This document shows positions 33,975-42,629 of a DNA stretch of 64,000 nt, one piece after another. Positions within the stretch are counted from its first letter, which is position 1, and each line of letters opens with the position of its first letter. A program made the position numbers and the translations under genes. Source of the stretch: Streptomyces sp. NBC_01197 (lineage in GTDB: Bacteria; Actinomycetota; Actinomycetes; Streptomycetales; Streptomycetaceae). Under the pieces are notes generated by a model. It was not told where the DNA came from. It was given only the letters and a program-made list of their open reading frames with translations, and searched no databases. The stretch spans positions 5,509,001 to 5,573,000 of the forward strand of contig NZ_CP108569.1 of assembly GCF_036010505.1 (NCBI RefSeq), read 5' to 3'.

Positions 33975-34982
33975 TCAGCGCACCACGGTGCCCGGCGCCG
34001 CTCCGAGGAGCCCCAGCTCGGCACGGGTCGGAGCGCCCTCCCAGTCGCCGGACGCGGCCACCGCGAACGCTCCCGTGGTCACCGCCCGGTCCAGCCGCTC
34101 CCCCGTGTCCGAACCGTCGAGCAGCGCCGAGAGATATCCGGCGACGAACGCGTCGCCCGCACCGACCGGGTCCACGACCGGCACCGTACGGGCGGGTGCG
34201 TGCAGCTCGCCCTGCAAGGTGTACGCCGTGGCGCCCGCCGCACCGAGCTTGACCACGACTTCGCCCGCCCCGGCCTCCAGCAGTGCTTCCGCCTGCCGGG
34301 CCGGGTCTTCCGGGCAGTCCGCGGGCAGACAGAGCGGCAACTCGTCGTCGGACGCGATCAGTACGTCGGCGCGCGGCGCCCAGTCCCGCAGCACCGCCGA
34401 CGCCTCCTCCGTACTCCACAGCCGGGAGCGGAAGTTGACGTCGAGACTGATCAACACGTCGTTCTCGGCGGCCAGTTCCATCGCGCGCTCGGCGGCGGAG
34501 CGGGCGGTGGGGGAGAGGGCGGGGGTGATACCGGTCAGATGCAGCACGCGGGTGGCGCGGTTCGTGTTCGCACCCGTGTCCGCGCCTGTGTCCGCCCCGG
34601 TTCCGGCGTCCAGGAACGCGGTGAAGGCCCGCTCCACGTCGTCGGCCGCGATCCTCGAACCGGCCGATCCCGCACGGTAGTAGTGCACCCGCGTCACGCC
34701 GGGCAGCCGCGGCTCGAAGAGGAGCAGCCCGGTGGGCGCGGCCTCGTCACGCGTGGTGGCCGTGACGCCGACCCCCTCGGCGCGCAGCGTCCGCAGCACC
34801 AGTTCACCGGCCTCGTCGGCGCCTGTCGCACCCGCCCAGTGCACCGGGTGCCCCAACCGGGCCAGGCCGATGGCCACGTTCGACTCGGCACCGGCGACCG
34901 AGACGGCCATGGTGCCGCCCAGCTTCAGCTGCCCGTCGCCGCGCAGCGCGACCATCGTCTCGCCGAAGGTGAACACGCTCAT
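33975..34982 (-). CDS. PfkB-family sugar kinase, probably 2-keto-3-deoxygluconate kinase
   Basis: 335 residues from MSVFTFGETMVALRG. PfkB signatures: VAGAESNVAIGLARLG near the start, and VDPVGAGDAFVAGY with the catalytic Asp near residue 275. It overlaps the KDPG/KHG aldolase by 4 bp (ATGA), and the pairing of these two enzymes is the standard arrangement for phosphorylating 2-keto-3-deoxygluconate and cleaving it to pyruvate and glyceraldehyde 3-phosphate. A short Thr/Asp/Gly-rich insertion (GTGADTGADTGANT) sits in the middle. Confidence 0.9.
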   Translation of the reverse strand: MSVFTFGETMVALRGDGQLKLGGTMAVSVAGAESNVAIGLARLGHPVHWAGATGADEAGELVLRTLRAEGVGVTATTRDEAAPTGLLLFEPRLPGVTRVHYYRAGSAGSRIAADDVERAFTAFLDAGTGADTGADTGANTNRATRVLHLTGITPALSPTARSAAERAMELAAENDVLISLDVNFRSRLWSTEEASAVLRDWAPRADVLIASDDELPLCLPADCPEDPARQAEALLEAGAGEVVVKLGAAGATAYTLQGELHAPARTVPVVDPVGAGDAFVAGYLSALLDGSDTGERLDRAVTTGAFAVAASGDWEGAPTRAELGLLGAAPGTVVR

Positions 34983-35647
34983 GACCGGACCGCCGGGGCC
35001 GCTGCCTCGGTGGCCCGCACTGTCCCGACGATGTTCAGGAACGCGGCGGCCCGCTTCCGCAGCGCGTCCTGGTCCCCGCCGTCGGCCGCGTCCCCGATCA
35101 GTGGCGACCCGACGCCCACGGCGACCGCACCCAGCGTCAGGTACTCGGCGGCGGCCGCCGCGTCCACCCCGCCCACCGGTACGAACGGAACATCCGGGAA
35201 GGGGGCCCGCAGCGCCTTCAGATAGGAGGAGCCGCCCACCGACGCGGGGAAGAGCTTCAGCGCGGTGGCGCCGGCCGCGATACCGGCGATGACCTCGGTG
35301 GGGGTGACGACTCCGGACAGTACGGGGAGCCCCAGCCGTACGGCCTCGTCCACGCCCGCGCCGAGCCCCGGAGTCACGATGAGGTCGGCTCCGGCCTCCG
35401 CGGCCCGCCGTGCGTCGTCCGCGGTGAGGACGGTGCCCGCGCCCAGCCACGCGCCGTCCCCGAGTGCGGCCCGCGCCCGGCGTATGACCCCGAGCGCGTC
35501 CGTGCCGCTGAGCGACACCTCGACCAGGGGTATCCCGCTCTCGACTAGCGTCATGACCGACCTGAAGGACGCCTCGGGGTCCGAGCCGCGGACGATGGCG
35601 ACCAGCCGCTCATTCCGGAGACTCGCGGTGAAGTCGGTGCGGTCCAT
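34979..35647 (-). CDS. eda: KDPG/KHG aldolase (bifunctional)
   Basis: 222 residues. It cleaves 2-keto-3-deoxy-6-phosphogluconate. The catalytic Glu region is IPLVEVSLSGTDA, and the Schiff-base lysine is in ATALKLFPAS. GLGAGVDEAVRLGLP and the phosphate-binding VPVGGVD region are also seen. The true start is the ATG at 35647 (MDRTDFTASLRN). It is translationally coupled to the kinase downstream. The pair gives a short sugar-acid catabolic operon. Confidence 0.92.
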   Translation of the reverse strand: MDRTDFTASLRNERLVAIVRGSDPEASFRSVMTLVESGIPLVEVSLSGTDALGVIRRARAALGDGAWLGAGTVLTADDARRAAEAGADLIVTPGLGAGVDEAVRLGLPVLSGVVTPTEVIAGIAAGATALKLFPASVGGSSYLKALRAPFPDVPFVPVGGVDAAAAAEYLTLGAVAVGVGSPLIGDAADGGDQDALRKRAAAFLNIVGTVRATEAAAPAVRS

Positions 35648-35681
35648 CTGTTCTCTTCCTGCCTTTTCGGGTGCCTGGTGA

Positions 35682-37037
35682 TCAATGGCCGGCGCCGCGC
35701 TCCTCGCGGATCTGCTCGACCACGTGCGTGGCGGTCTTCCGCACCTCCTCGGTCTCCGTGAGGAAGTGCCAGTAGTCGGGGTGCCGGCCCTCCAGCCCGG
35801 CGACCGCTCGTTCCAGCCGCTCCACCGCCTGGTCCAGCGGGCGGGCGTGCCGGGGGTCGGGGGTGTTCCGGCCGGCCATCGCCAGCCGCTGGGCGTCCCG
35901 GATCGTGAACCTGGTCCGCTCGATCTCCTGCTGCGGATCCTTCGCCACAGCGTTGAGCCGTTCGAGCCGCGCACCCGCGGCCGAGACCGCCTCATCGGTG
36001 CTGTTGAGCAGCGACCTGACGGTCGTGAGCAGGGACGTCGCGTCGGGCCAGCGCTGCTCCTCGCGCGCCCTGGTGGCCTCCTTGAGCTTCTCCTCCGCCT
36101 GCCGCACGGACACGGCGGCCTGCTCGGGCACATGCTGGAGGTCCTGCCAGCACGGTGCGGTGAAGCGCCGCCGCAGCTCGCTGAGGACCGGGGCGACCGT
36201 ACCGGCCCGGGTGGTGAGCGCCTGGGCGCGGGTACGGAGCGACACCAGGCGCCGGTCGATCTCGGAGGCCCGCTCCGGCAGCCGCGCGGCCTCGGCCCGT
36301 ACGGCTTCGGCGTCACGCATCACCTTGTCCGCGCGGTCCAGGGTGCCCTGCACACCGTGCCGGCCTGCGCCCTGGTTGAGCTTGGTCAGCTCGGGCCCGA
36401 GATGCGCGAGACGAGTGGCGAGGTCGTCGGCCTTCAGCCCGGATTCCCGTACCGCGTCGAGAGCATTGCTCGCGGACAGGAGCGCCTGCCGCGCGCGCTC
36501 CACGGCGGGCGCGAGCCGGGCGAGCTGCGTCTCGGCCTTGCCGAGCAGCGGCCCCAGCCCCTGCCCGAACCGGTCGAGCTCGCCCTTCACACGTACGAGG
36601 TCGTCCTTGGCCCGGGTCAGCTCCGTACGCGCCTGGGACAGGGCGGAACTCTCCAGACCGTCCCGGTCGAGGTCATGGGCGTCGACCGCGGTGATGTACG
36701 AGGCGCTGACCTCGTCGATCCGCTGCCCCAGCGAGGCGAAGTCCGAGAGCGCCCTGCGGGCCTCCGGCGAGTTGTCCACCGCGGAGATCGTCTCGATCGA
36801 GATCCGCAGATCGCGCTGAGCGGTGTCGAGATCGTAGAAGGCGGCGGCGGCGGCGTCCTTCGCGGCCTGCGCGTCGGCCCGCTGGCTCTCACCCCGCCCG
36901 CCGAACCATCGCCGTGTGCCCCCACCTGCGAAGGCGGCGGCCAGACCGGCCAGCAACGGCACCGGGAGGGCCATGAGCGTCAGGACATCCCGCACGGCAC
37001 TCGATCGCGCATACGGCTGCCCGTGTCTTGCCGTCAC
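35682..37037 (-). CDS. Membrane-anchored coiled-coil protein of unknown function
   Basis: 451 residues from the GTG at 37037, which has GGGAGAGGG just upstream. The open frame to 37082 is less likely. One N-terminal hydrophobic segment (LTLMALPVPLLAGLAAAFAG, about residues 18-37) is followed by nearly continuous alpha-helical, heptad-rich sequence with many Ala, Glu, Arg and Leu residues. A short conserved-looking region DPQQEIERTRFTIRDAQRLAM occurs near residue 365. No enzymatic motif is seen. The layout suits a cytoplasmic scaffold tethered to the membrane. It precedes eda on the same strand. Confidence 0.8.
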   Translation of the reverse strand: MTARHGQPYARSSAVRDVLTLMALPVPLLAGLAAAFAGGGTRRWFGGRGESQRADAQAAKDAAAAAFYDLDTAQRDLRISIETISAVDNSPEARRALSDFASLGQRIDEVSASYITAVDAHDLDRDGLESSALSQARTELTRAKDDLVRVKGELDRFGQGLGPLLGKAETQLARLAPAVERARQALLSASNALDAVRESGLKADDLATRLAHLGPELTKLNQGAGRHGVQGTLDRADKVMRDAEAVRAEAARLPERASEIDRRLVSLRTRAQALTTRAGTVAPVLSELRRRFTAPCWQDLQHVPEQAAVSVRQAEEKLKEATRAREEQRWPDATSLLTTVRSLLNSTDEAVSAAGARLERLNAVAKDPQQEIERTRFTIRDAQRLAMAGRNTPDPRHARPLDQAVERLERAVAGLEGRHPDYWHFLTETEEVRKTATHVVEQIREERGAGH

Positions 37038-37108
37038 ATCCCTCTCCCGTGCTGGTCCGCCCTGCCCTGGCCATTCTCCCACCAGGCAGGGACGAACACA
37101 CGGGCCGG

Positions 37109-37882
37109 TCAGTTCGCGCTTCGAACAATGATCCTTCCGTTGTCACTGCGCGCAGTGACGGAGTGGCGACTGGCGTCGTCCGTGGGCACACCGACCTTGG
37201 TACTCCCGTTGCTGCTGTGGGTCACGACCTTGTACGCGAGCCCCGGCTTCTTCGGCAGCGCGATCTCGATCGACCCGTTGTCGCTGACGCTCTGCACCCG
37301 GTCGGGAACCGTGGTGAGCGACAGCCGTACCTCGCCGTTGTTGGAGTCCGCTGTGACCTGCCTGGACGAGACGCCCTCGGCGTTGATGGTCCCGTTGTCG
37401 CTGTTCAGGTCCAGGGCGCCGCTGGAGTCCCGGACGGTGACCTTGCCGTTGGCCGAGCGGAGCTTCAGAGGGGTGTCGAACCCGGCGGCGGTCACGGACC
37501 CGTTGTCGTCCTTCACGATCACGGAGACCCCGCGCGGCACCTTGATCTGGTGCCGCGCCGAACAGTTGCTGATGACGGCGCTGCACTTCAGCTTCAGGCT
37601 GAGCGTGTCGTCCCGCATGGACCAGGAGGCCTCGGGCCCGCTCCCCACGAAGACCCACCCGTCGACGCGCCGGGTGACCTGGACGGACTCCACATCGGCG
37701 GGCACCAGCTCGACGGCGGAGTCGTCGGTGTGGATGGTCAGCGTCTTCCCGCTGAGGGCGAATGACTTGTGCTCGGCGGGCGCGTCCGAAGGATCAGCGC
37801 CGCACCCGGTGAGGGCGACGGAGACAAGAACGGCCCCTCCGGCCGCGACAAGCGTACGAGGACGGAGTGCCACGTAGATCAT
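37109..37882 (-). CDS. Lipoprotein of the DUF4097 beta-strand repeat type
   Basis: 257 residues. The signal peptide (LVAAGGAVLVSVALTGC) ends in a lipobox LTGC, so Cys27 is probably lipidated and the protein is anchored outside the membrane. The mature part has repeating strands with SDNG, DDNGSV, SNNGEV and SSNGST turns, typical of DUF4097 beta-solenoid-like proteins. The function is unknown. Start MIYVALRP at 37882 has GGGGGA upstream. A GTG three codons in is an alternative. Confidence 0.85.
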   Translation of the reverse strand: MIYVALRPRTLVAAGGAVLVSVALTGCGADPSDAPAEHKSFALSGKTLTIHTDDSAVELVPADVESVQVTRRVDGWVFVGSGPEASWSMRDDTLSLKLKCSAVISNCSARHQIKVPRGVSVIVKDDNGSVTAAGFDTPLKLRSANGKVTVRDSSGALDLNSDNGTINAEGVSSRQVTADSNNGEVRLSLTTVPDRVQSVSDNGSIEIALPKKPGLAYKVVTHSSNGSTKVGVPTDDASRHSVTARSDNGRIIVRSAN

Positions 37883-38107
37883 TCCCCCAGATCGAACCGA
37901 ACCTGCCGAAGAGCCCCAACGGTACGGACCGCCCCCACCCCCACACGATCCAGCGACCCACCGGACCGGGGGTGGGGTTATCCCCCCGGTCCCATGGGCC
38001 GGCGGACTGGTGGGCGGCGCGGGGCGGGCGCCCAGGAGTGTTCCTTGGCTCCTGCAACAGGTTTGCGAGAGGGGGCCCGGGGCCATGTACCCTGTTGCTT
38101 CATCCAC

Positions 38108-38179
38108 GGGTGCGTAGCTCAGGGGTAGAGCGCTGCTCTTACAAAGCAGATGTCGGCAGTTCGAAACTGCCCGCGCCCA
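38108..38179 (+). tRNA. tRNA-Val (TAC)
   Basis: 72 nt fold as a complete cloverleaf. The acceptor GGGTGCG pairs with CGCGCCC (one G-U), the D-arm is GCTCAGGGGTAGAGC, the anticodon arm CTGCT-CTTACAA-AGCAG has anticodon TAC, and the T-loop is GTTCGAAAC. CCA is not encoded (CAC follows). The flanking block 38.2-41.4 kb looks accessory, so this tRNA may have served as an integration site, but no duplicated 3' end was found. Confidence 0.97.
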
Positions 38180-38231
38180 CAGAACAGTCAGATTCCTGAC
38201 CTGGCCAGGAACCCTCAACAGGGGGTTCTTC

Positions 38232-38262
38232 GGAAGCCCCGGACTCCTTGTCCGGGGCTTCC
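38232..38262 (+). terminator. Hairpin after tRNA-Val
   Basis: GGAAGCCCCGGAC and its exact inverse (13 bp each) around TCCTT, about 50 bp downstream of the tRNA. Likely terminator of the tRNA transcript. Confidence 0.85.
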
Positions 38263-38451
38263 TGCGTGAGCGGGCGTGCTGACGATCTTGTTGGAGCGTT
38301 GCAGAGGCACCAGTTTCGCCGCGGCCTCCGCCCTCGTTGTCCTCGATCTGCTGAAGTGGGCTTACCGAGTCGAGCTGACCGCCCGGGCCGGCCCGCCCCC
38401 GGACCCGCCAACCGAACTCGACCTGTCGTCCTGGCGGTACTGAACGAACCT

Positions 38452-38481
38452 CGCCCCGCTCTTCTCCGGGAGGGCGGGGCG
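38452..38481. terminator. Hairpin near the 3' end of the HD gene
   Basis: CGCCCCGC (38452-38459) inverted as GCGGGGCG (38474-38481). It lies just past the stop of the leftward HD-domain gene and probably ends that operon. Confidence 0.75.
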
Positions 38482-38502
38482 CATTCGTGCGTCCGGGACC
38501 GG

Positions 38503-39084
38503 TCAGCCCTGCGCCTCACCGAGGGCCTTACGCAGCCAGTCCAACGGCCCCTGGCTGAGCAACTCGTCCGCCAAGAGGCAGGCCGTCTCAGTGACCAGCC
38601 GACCGCGACTGTTGTCGATCCACCTCTGCGCGTTCTCGTAGCCCTGCGCCCGGTACTCGATGCCCTGGAGCAGGCACTCCAGCTTGTCGGCATCCCTGGC
38701 GCAGACCGCCTCGGCGGTCTCCTTCGCCTCATACTCCCCGACTAGGTCGCGCACCGTCGCGGCCAGCACCTCGGGCATGCCGGCCGTCTGGTCCGCGGTC
38801 ACCTCCTCCGGATCCGCACCGGAGGAGTACATCTTGCCCAGGTAGTTGACGTCCCCCGTGCGGGACTCCTGAGAGTCGTGCCACACCGCGAGGAACGCCG
38901 CGCGCGCCGGATCGGCGCCCTCCAGCTTCGCGATGATCGACGCGATGAGCGACGTGCGCCAGGAGTGATCAGCGACGCTCTCGGGATCACGCACACCGGC
39001 CATCCACCACCCTGTACGCCGTGCCTGCTTCAGCGTGCCCGCCTCGTACAGGAAGTGCGCTACCGCGGACAGGTCGTCAGCCAC
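38503..39084 (-). CDS. HD-domain phosphohydrolase (YfbR/HDDC2-like)
   Basis: 193 residues. Metal-binding residues are arranged as in HD phosphohydrolases: His in SVADHSWRTSLIA, His-Asp in AVWHDSQESRTGDV and Asp in CARDADKLECLLQG. This class removes phosphate from deoxynucleoside 5'-monophosphates. The GTG start gives MADDLSAVAHFLYEAGTLK, a conventional N-terminus. It lies 12 bp downstream of an XRE regulator and is in its operon. The block beside tRNA-Val suggests a mobile-element accessory gene. Confidence 0.85.
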   Translation of the reverse strand: MADDLSAVAHFLYEAGTLKQARRTGWWMAGVRDPESVADHSWRTSLIASIIAKLEGADPARAAFLAVWHDSQESRTGDVNYLGKMYSSGADPEEVTADQTAGMPEVLAATVRDLVGEYEAKETAEAVCARDADKLECLLQGIEYRAQGYENAQRWIDNSRGRLVTETACLLADELLSQGPLDWLRKALGEAQG

Positions 39085-39096
39085 GTCTGATTCCTC

Positions 39097-40215
39097 TCAT
39101 GCCTCTGCAAGGCGCATCGCGTATCGAATGCCGTCCAGCTCCCCGCGCGTCCGCGCCGTCAGCTCCTGGATATCCAACATCACCGGCAGCTGTGCGCGCA
39201 GGGTGCGCACTGATGTTGATCCGGAGCGCAGCAGGGCGGGCCGGGCGGCGAGCAGCGCCCAGAGGGTGTGGACGTTGAGGTCGAAGAACCCGTGCTCGGG
39301 TGTCAGCCCGTGGATCAGGTGCTCCATCAGCTTGTCGCCGTGCCAGGGGCCCGGCTTGGGCGAGCCGATGAAGTCGTCCGAGAGATGAATATGCTGGGAC
39401 TCTCCGATCCAGTACGCCCAGTAATTCAGGTTGGCGATCTCGCCGGCGTCGTCGTCAGTGAGGGTCGTCTTGATGAAGTGACCCATGCGGTCTCGGTCAC
39501 CCTGGCGTGCCGCGACGGCGGCTGCGGAGCGGGAGTTGAGCCAGGATGTCAGCCAGTCGCTGGGGCGCTCGGTGCGCTGCTGGTGAGCAAGCCACTCCTG
39601 AGTGTCGGCCTCGGTGTCGTATCCGGCGAGATAGAGAGCCTGCCGACGGAGCAGGAAGTCGCCAGGGCCGCGAGCCTGTTCTGCCGTGCTCCGCATTTGA
39701 GAGAAGAACCGCTGCCGTTCGCTGGCTGAGAGTTCCGGGCCGGCGGGGACAGGCCCGTGCCGACGGCGGGGCGGCGGGGGCAGGCGTCGGAGAGGCGTCG
39801 GCGGCACGTTGTTGAGGGGCCAGGCGAGGACCTCGACAAGGTCGCGCTGCATGACCCATGCGCCGAGGGGGCTCGGGCCGCCCGACGCATTGTCCTCAAG
39901 GACACTGGCGAGGAGGACGTCGGCCTCAATGGCCCGCTCAAGGGCGAGGAGGAGGGCCGGGGGCGCGCCGAGCTGCATGAAGCGGTGGCGGTGGACAAGC
40001 ATCTGACCCACAGGGATCGCGGTGAGCGCCCGTCTCCCCGATTCCCATCCCGCGATGGTGTCGGCCGAGATTACGAACTGGTCTGCGAGCTCGTCCTGGG
40101 TGAGGCCGAGCTGTTCGCGGATGAGGCGGAATACGTACCCGGAAACGACCCCGCCGCGGGGGCGCGGGGCGGAACCCCGACTGGCGGTCGGGGTAGTTGG
40201 CGGTCTGCTCCGCAT
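39097..40215 (-). CDS. XRE-family regulator with large C-terminal domain
   Basis: 372 residues from the ATG at 40215 with GGGGG upstream. The helix-turn-helix is at about residues 28-65 ([20 protein letters not shown], then [15 protein letters not shown]). The remaining 300 residues are helical, with [38 protein letters not shown], and lack known ligand motifs, somewhat like tetratricopeptide-type sensor halves of Streptomyces XRE proteins. It heads a leftward operon with the HD gene and is divergent from several small rightward genes. Confidence 0.85.
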   Translation of the reverse strand: MRSRPPTTPTASRGSAPRPRGGVVSGYVFRLIREQLGLTQDELADQFVISADTIAGWESGRRALTAIPVGQMLVHRHRFMQLGAPPALLLALERAIEADVLLASVLEDNASGGPSPLGAWVMQRDLVEVLAWPLNNVPPTPLRRLPPPPRRRHGPVPAGPELSASERQRFFSQMRSTAEQARGPGDFLLRRQALYLAGYDTEADTQEWLAHQQRTERPSDWLTSWLNSRSAAAVAARQGDRDRMGHFIKTTLTDDDAGEIANLNYWAYWIGESQHIHLSDDFIGSPKPGPWHGDKLMEHLIHGLTPEHGFFDLNVHTLWALLAARPALLRSGSTSVRTLRAQLPVMLDIQELTARTRGELDGIRYAMRLAEA

Positions 40216-40346
40216 GGTGCCCCCGTTGCCCGTGGACCGCGAATAGATACCCGTACCCGCGGTCACTTCAGCCGATGATCTCTACTCCCTACCGTCATGA
40301 GTGCAGTAGTGAGCGGGCAACTCAGCGTAGTAGAAGGGGCGTCATC

Positions 40347-40469
40347 GTGGACACCGGAGCGTCAACATGGGCCCATCGAGGCACTGGCAGCCAGACATCA
40401 CAGCAGTGGGTGGACATGAGATCTGGACCGGGTCGCATGCAGCCGGTGCTCGACACGAAGGCGGCCTGA
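40347..40469 (+). CDS. Small protein, 40 residues, unknown
   Basis: GTG start with GAAGGGG eight bases upstream, encoding MDTGASTWAHRGTGSQTSQQ... and ending VLDTKAA. No recognised family, membrane segment or cysteines. It is the first rightward ORF divergent from the XRE gene. Small ORFs in this position next to XRE genes are common in Streptomyces, and some are partners of the regulator (DUF397-like in other loci), though this one does not match that family. Coding status is likely but not certain. Confidence 0.45.
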   Translation: MDTGASTWAHRGTGSQTSQQWVDMRSGPGRMQPVLDTKAA

Positions 40470-40490
40470 CGCGAAGAACGTGGCGCTCTC

Positions 40491-40640
40491 GTGATCTGCG
40501 CGAGCTGCGACCAGCAGATCCGGCCCGACGAGCCGTCGCAGGAGTACGAGATCAGCGGGGGCACCGGCGTAGTCGCCGCGGTGCGCCTGCACGTCGTCTG
40601 CCCGGTCCGGGTCCCGCCGGTGCGCCGCTACCGCCCATGA
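40491..40640 (+). CDS. Small CxxC zinc-finger-like protein, 49 residues
   Basis: Begins (M)ICASCDQQIRPDEPSQEYEI, a CxxC knuckle, and has one more cysteine in LHVVCPVRV. It ends VRRYRP. The CxxC...C layout and opening resemble short Streptomyces proteins found on integrative elements. It starts at a GTG 21 bp after the preceding small gene. The role is unknown, and a metal-binding or DNA/protein-binding accessory factor is a guess. Confidence 0.55.
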   Translation: MICASCDQQIRPDEPSQEYEISGGTGVVAAVRLHVVCPVRVPPVRRYRP

Positions 40641-40722
40641 ACTCCCGCCCCGGCCAGATCTCTTGGCGGAGCCACCGGCCGGGGCGGGTCAGTCCCCACC
40701 GGACACACCAGAGGAGATCACC

Positions 40723-41223
40723 GTGAGCGTACCTCCGAACCCCGGCCCCGACCCGACCCCGATCCCCGTCATCGCCCGCGCGCTCATCGCCGACGCGCAG
40801 TTCACCAGCTGCCGCCAGACCATCCTGGACACCAACCCCGACATGTCCCAGGACATGGCCGACCGCATCCTCGAAGAGGCCCTGAAGTTCGTCGCCGCGT
40901 GCTCGCGGCGGCCCGGGGTCGGCCTGGCTCCGTCGCGGATCGTGGACGAGGGATGGCACGCCCTGATCCTGCACACCGCTCTGTACGCCGAGCTGTGTGC
41001 GGCCCTCGGCGGCGCATTCGTCCACCACTTCCCGGGGTATGACCCGACGAACTACGACTCCCGCATCCTGGAGCGCACCCGCGAGGCCATCGCCGGCCTC
41101 GGGTACACGGCCGACTCTGAACTCTGGGGCCCGCCGACTGATGAGCTGCTGGTGTCCGTCGCGGCGAAGTGCCAGCATTCCCCGGACTGCACGATCGTGG
41201 TGCAGCCCAAGCCCAAGGGCTGA
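40723..41223 (+). CDS. Glycine-rich-domain-type protein
   Basis: 166 residues from a GTG preceded by GAGGAG. After a Pro-rich leader the conserved part reads MADRILEEALKFVAACS then LAPSRIVDEGWHALILHTALYAELC and FVHHFPGYDP. This resembles the helical segment annotated as glycine-rich domain in Streptomyces mobile-element proteins (D-E-x-W-H-A). Several His/Cys residues could bind metal. The function is unknown. It belongs to the rightward accessory operon opposite the XRE/HD pair. Confidence 0.7.
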   Translation: MSVPPNPGPDPTPIPVIARALIADAQFTSCRQTILDTNPDMSQDMADRILEEALKFVAACSRRPGVGLAPSRIVDEGWHALILHTALYAELCAALGGAFVHHFPGYDPTNYDSRILERTREAIAGLGYTADSELWGPPTDELLVSVAAKCQHSPDCTIVVQPKPKG

Positions 41224-41253
41224 TCGGTAGCCTGCTGGCAGAAGGGAGGCCAC

Positions 41254-41391
41254 ATGGACTGGACCGACCCCCGGTACGCCGAGCTGGTGGCAGCGTGGGA
41301 TGACACGCAGACACCAAACTCGCGAGACCCGGAGCCCCGGCCCGCGCGGGCATTCATCGCATCGCCCGCCCCGGACACCACGCCGGACTGA
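41254..41391 (+). CDS. Small acidic protein, 45 residues, unknown
   Basis: ATG with GAAGGGAGG upstream, encoding MDWTDPRYAELVAAWDDTQT... ending APDTTPD. It is 30 bp after the previous gene on the same strand, so it is probably the operon's last gene, and a terminator hairpin follows at once. Not recognised. The good ribosome-binding site and terminator placement support it as real. Confidence 0.6.
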   Translation: MDWTDPRYAELVAAWDDTQTPNSRDPEPRPARAFIASPAPDTTPD

Positions 41392-41397
41392 GCATCG

Positions 41398-41420
41398 AGC
41401 CGCGGCCACTGGCCGGGGCT
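41398..41420 (+). terminator. Terminator closing the accessory operon
   Basis: AGCC-G-CGGCC pairs with GGCCG-G-GGCT around ACT, 7 bp after the last small gene, and is followed by CTTTC. Confidence 0.65.
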
Positions 41421-41572
41421 CTTTCATATCCCTGGGTAGGTCTGTCATCCACGGATGGTGGCTGAGATGTTGCTGCCCCGATTGCCCGGAGCAAGGCTGA
41501 GCCCGACGTCACCGAGTCACAGGGAGTGCGGACGGGACCGCGCCGGCCACGGTGGACGTAAGGAGCGGCGCC

Positions 41573-41869
41573 ATGAGGGTCATGCTGAGAGCGCGTATGG
41601 ACACCCAGATCACGAACGAAGCCGTCAAGAACGGCACGCTGCAGAAGATCATGCAGTCGATGTCGGAACGGCTCAAGCCGGAGGCGGCCTACTTCGGCCC
41701 CACCAAGGGCGGACGGGCCTGCACCTTTGTCTTCGACATGCAGGACAGCTCACTGCTGCCCTCCATCGCGGAGCCGCTCTTCCAGGGGCTCGGCGCGGAG
41801 ATCGAGATCCAGCCGGTGATGAACACCGAAGACATGCTGAAGGGCTTGGCCGCATCGCAGAAGAGCTGA
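41573..41869 (+). CDS. Conserved small protein (often annotated panthothenate synthetase), function unknown
   Basis: 98 residues from the ATG with AAGGAG seven bases upstream. MRVMLRARMDTQITNEAVKN is followed by LKPEAAYFGPTKGGRACTFVF and PSIAEPLFQGLGAEIEIQPVM, a ferredoxin-like, dimeric-barrel-sized domain. Close relatives are common in Streptomyces under the name panthothenate synthetase, which is not supported by any motif here. It probably belongs to the GYD/DUF3303-like small-domain class. Single-gene unit. Confidence 0.8.
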   Translation: MRVMLRARMDTQITNEAVKNGTLQKIMQSMSERLKPEAAYFGPTKGGRACTFVFDMQDSSLLPSIAEPLFQGLGAEIEIQPVMNTEDMLKGLAASQKS

Positions 41870-41980
41870 CCTCGTCGGCTGCCTGCAAGGCTCGGTCCGG
41901 TCTCCGGGCGTGATTCGATCCCTGCCCAGGTCGTAAAGGAGAGGCTGCCGGCCCGCCCGCCCGCCCGCCATAATGGGCCC

Positions 41981-42574
41981 ATGGGAAAGAGCTACGAGCG
42001 GATAGACGGCAGGCTGCGTGACTTCATCGAGGCGCAGCACATCTTCTTCACCGCGACGGCGCCGCTGGACGGCGATGGCACCGTCAATCTTTCGCCCAAG
42101 GGCCTGAGCGGATCGTTCGCGGTGCTCGATGAAGTCACCGTGGCCTACCTTGACTTCGCCGGTAGCAATGCCGAGACCATTGCCCATCTGCGCGAGAACG
42201 GCCGCATCACCTTGATGTGGTGCGCCTTCGACGGTCCACCCAACATCGTGCGCGTGCACGGCCGCGGAGAGCCTGTCTTCCGCGACGACGCACGGTGGCG
42301 CGAGCTGATGGGGCACTTCCCGGACATCGACCCGACCCGGCACGGTCTGCGCGCGATCATCGTGGTGACCGCCGAGAAGATCCGCGACACCTGCGGCTAC
42401 GCCGTCCCGTTCCTGACCTATGACGAGGACCGCCCGCTGCACGGGTCGCGCTTCGCGCGTGAAACGGATGAGTCGCTCGACGCGTACTTCCAGAAGAAGG
42501 AGCACATCGCGACCAGCATCGACGGCCTGCCGGGGCTGCCACTGCCCCTGCCGGCGCTGTCGCGTACCGAATAA
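41981..42574 (+). CDS. Pyridoxamine 5'-phosphate oxidase-family protein
   Basis: 197 residues, split-barrel fold. The N-terminal FIEAQHIFFTATAPLDGDGTVNLSPKG and middle RITLMWCAFDGPPNIVRVHGRGEPV are the conserved FMN-barrel strands. Related proteins bind FMN or F420 and reduce diverse substrates, and true PNPOx activity is unlikely given differences from PdxH. The start MGKSYERIDGRL has an upstream GC run (GCCCGCCCGCCCGCC) and weak ribosome-binding signal. It is 55 bp from the cytidine deaminase. Confidence 0.88.
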   Translation: MGKSYERIDGRLRDFIEAQHIFFTATAPLDGDGTVNLSPKGLSGSFAVLDEVTVAYLDFAGSNAETIAHLRENGRITLMWCAFDGPPNIVRVHGRGEPVFRDDARWRELMGHFPDIDPTRHGLRAIIVVTAEKIRDTCGYAVPFLTYDEDRPLHGSRFARETDESLDAYFQKKEHIATSIDGLPGLPLPLPALSRTE

Positions 42575-42629
42575 GACCCCCCGGCGGCACCTGATTAATA
42601 CCCAGCAGCACCCGGAGCGGTTACGTACG

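Larger units (their letters stand above)
38180..38502. other. Post-tRNA spacer with small ORF remnant and hairpins
   Basis: Contains two hairpins (listed separately). Between them, a plus-strand open stretch ends at 38443 (LDLLKWAYRVELTARAG...LSSWRY), possibly the tail of a lost gene. No start or ribosome-binding site supports it as a gene, and I do not recognise a family. Confidence 0.4.

Noticed and set aside
38108..41420. Complete integrative element
   Set aside because: No integrase, excisionase, replication or transfer gene and no second copy of the tRNA 3' end were found in the window.
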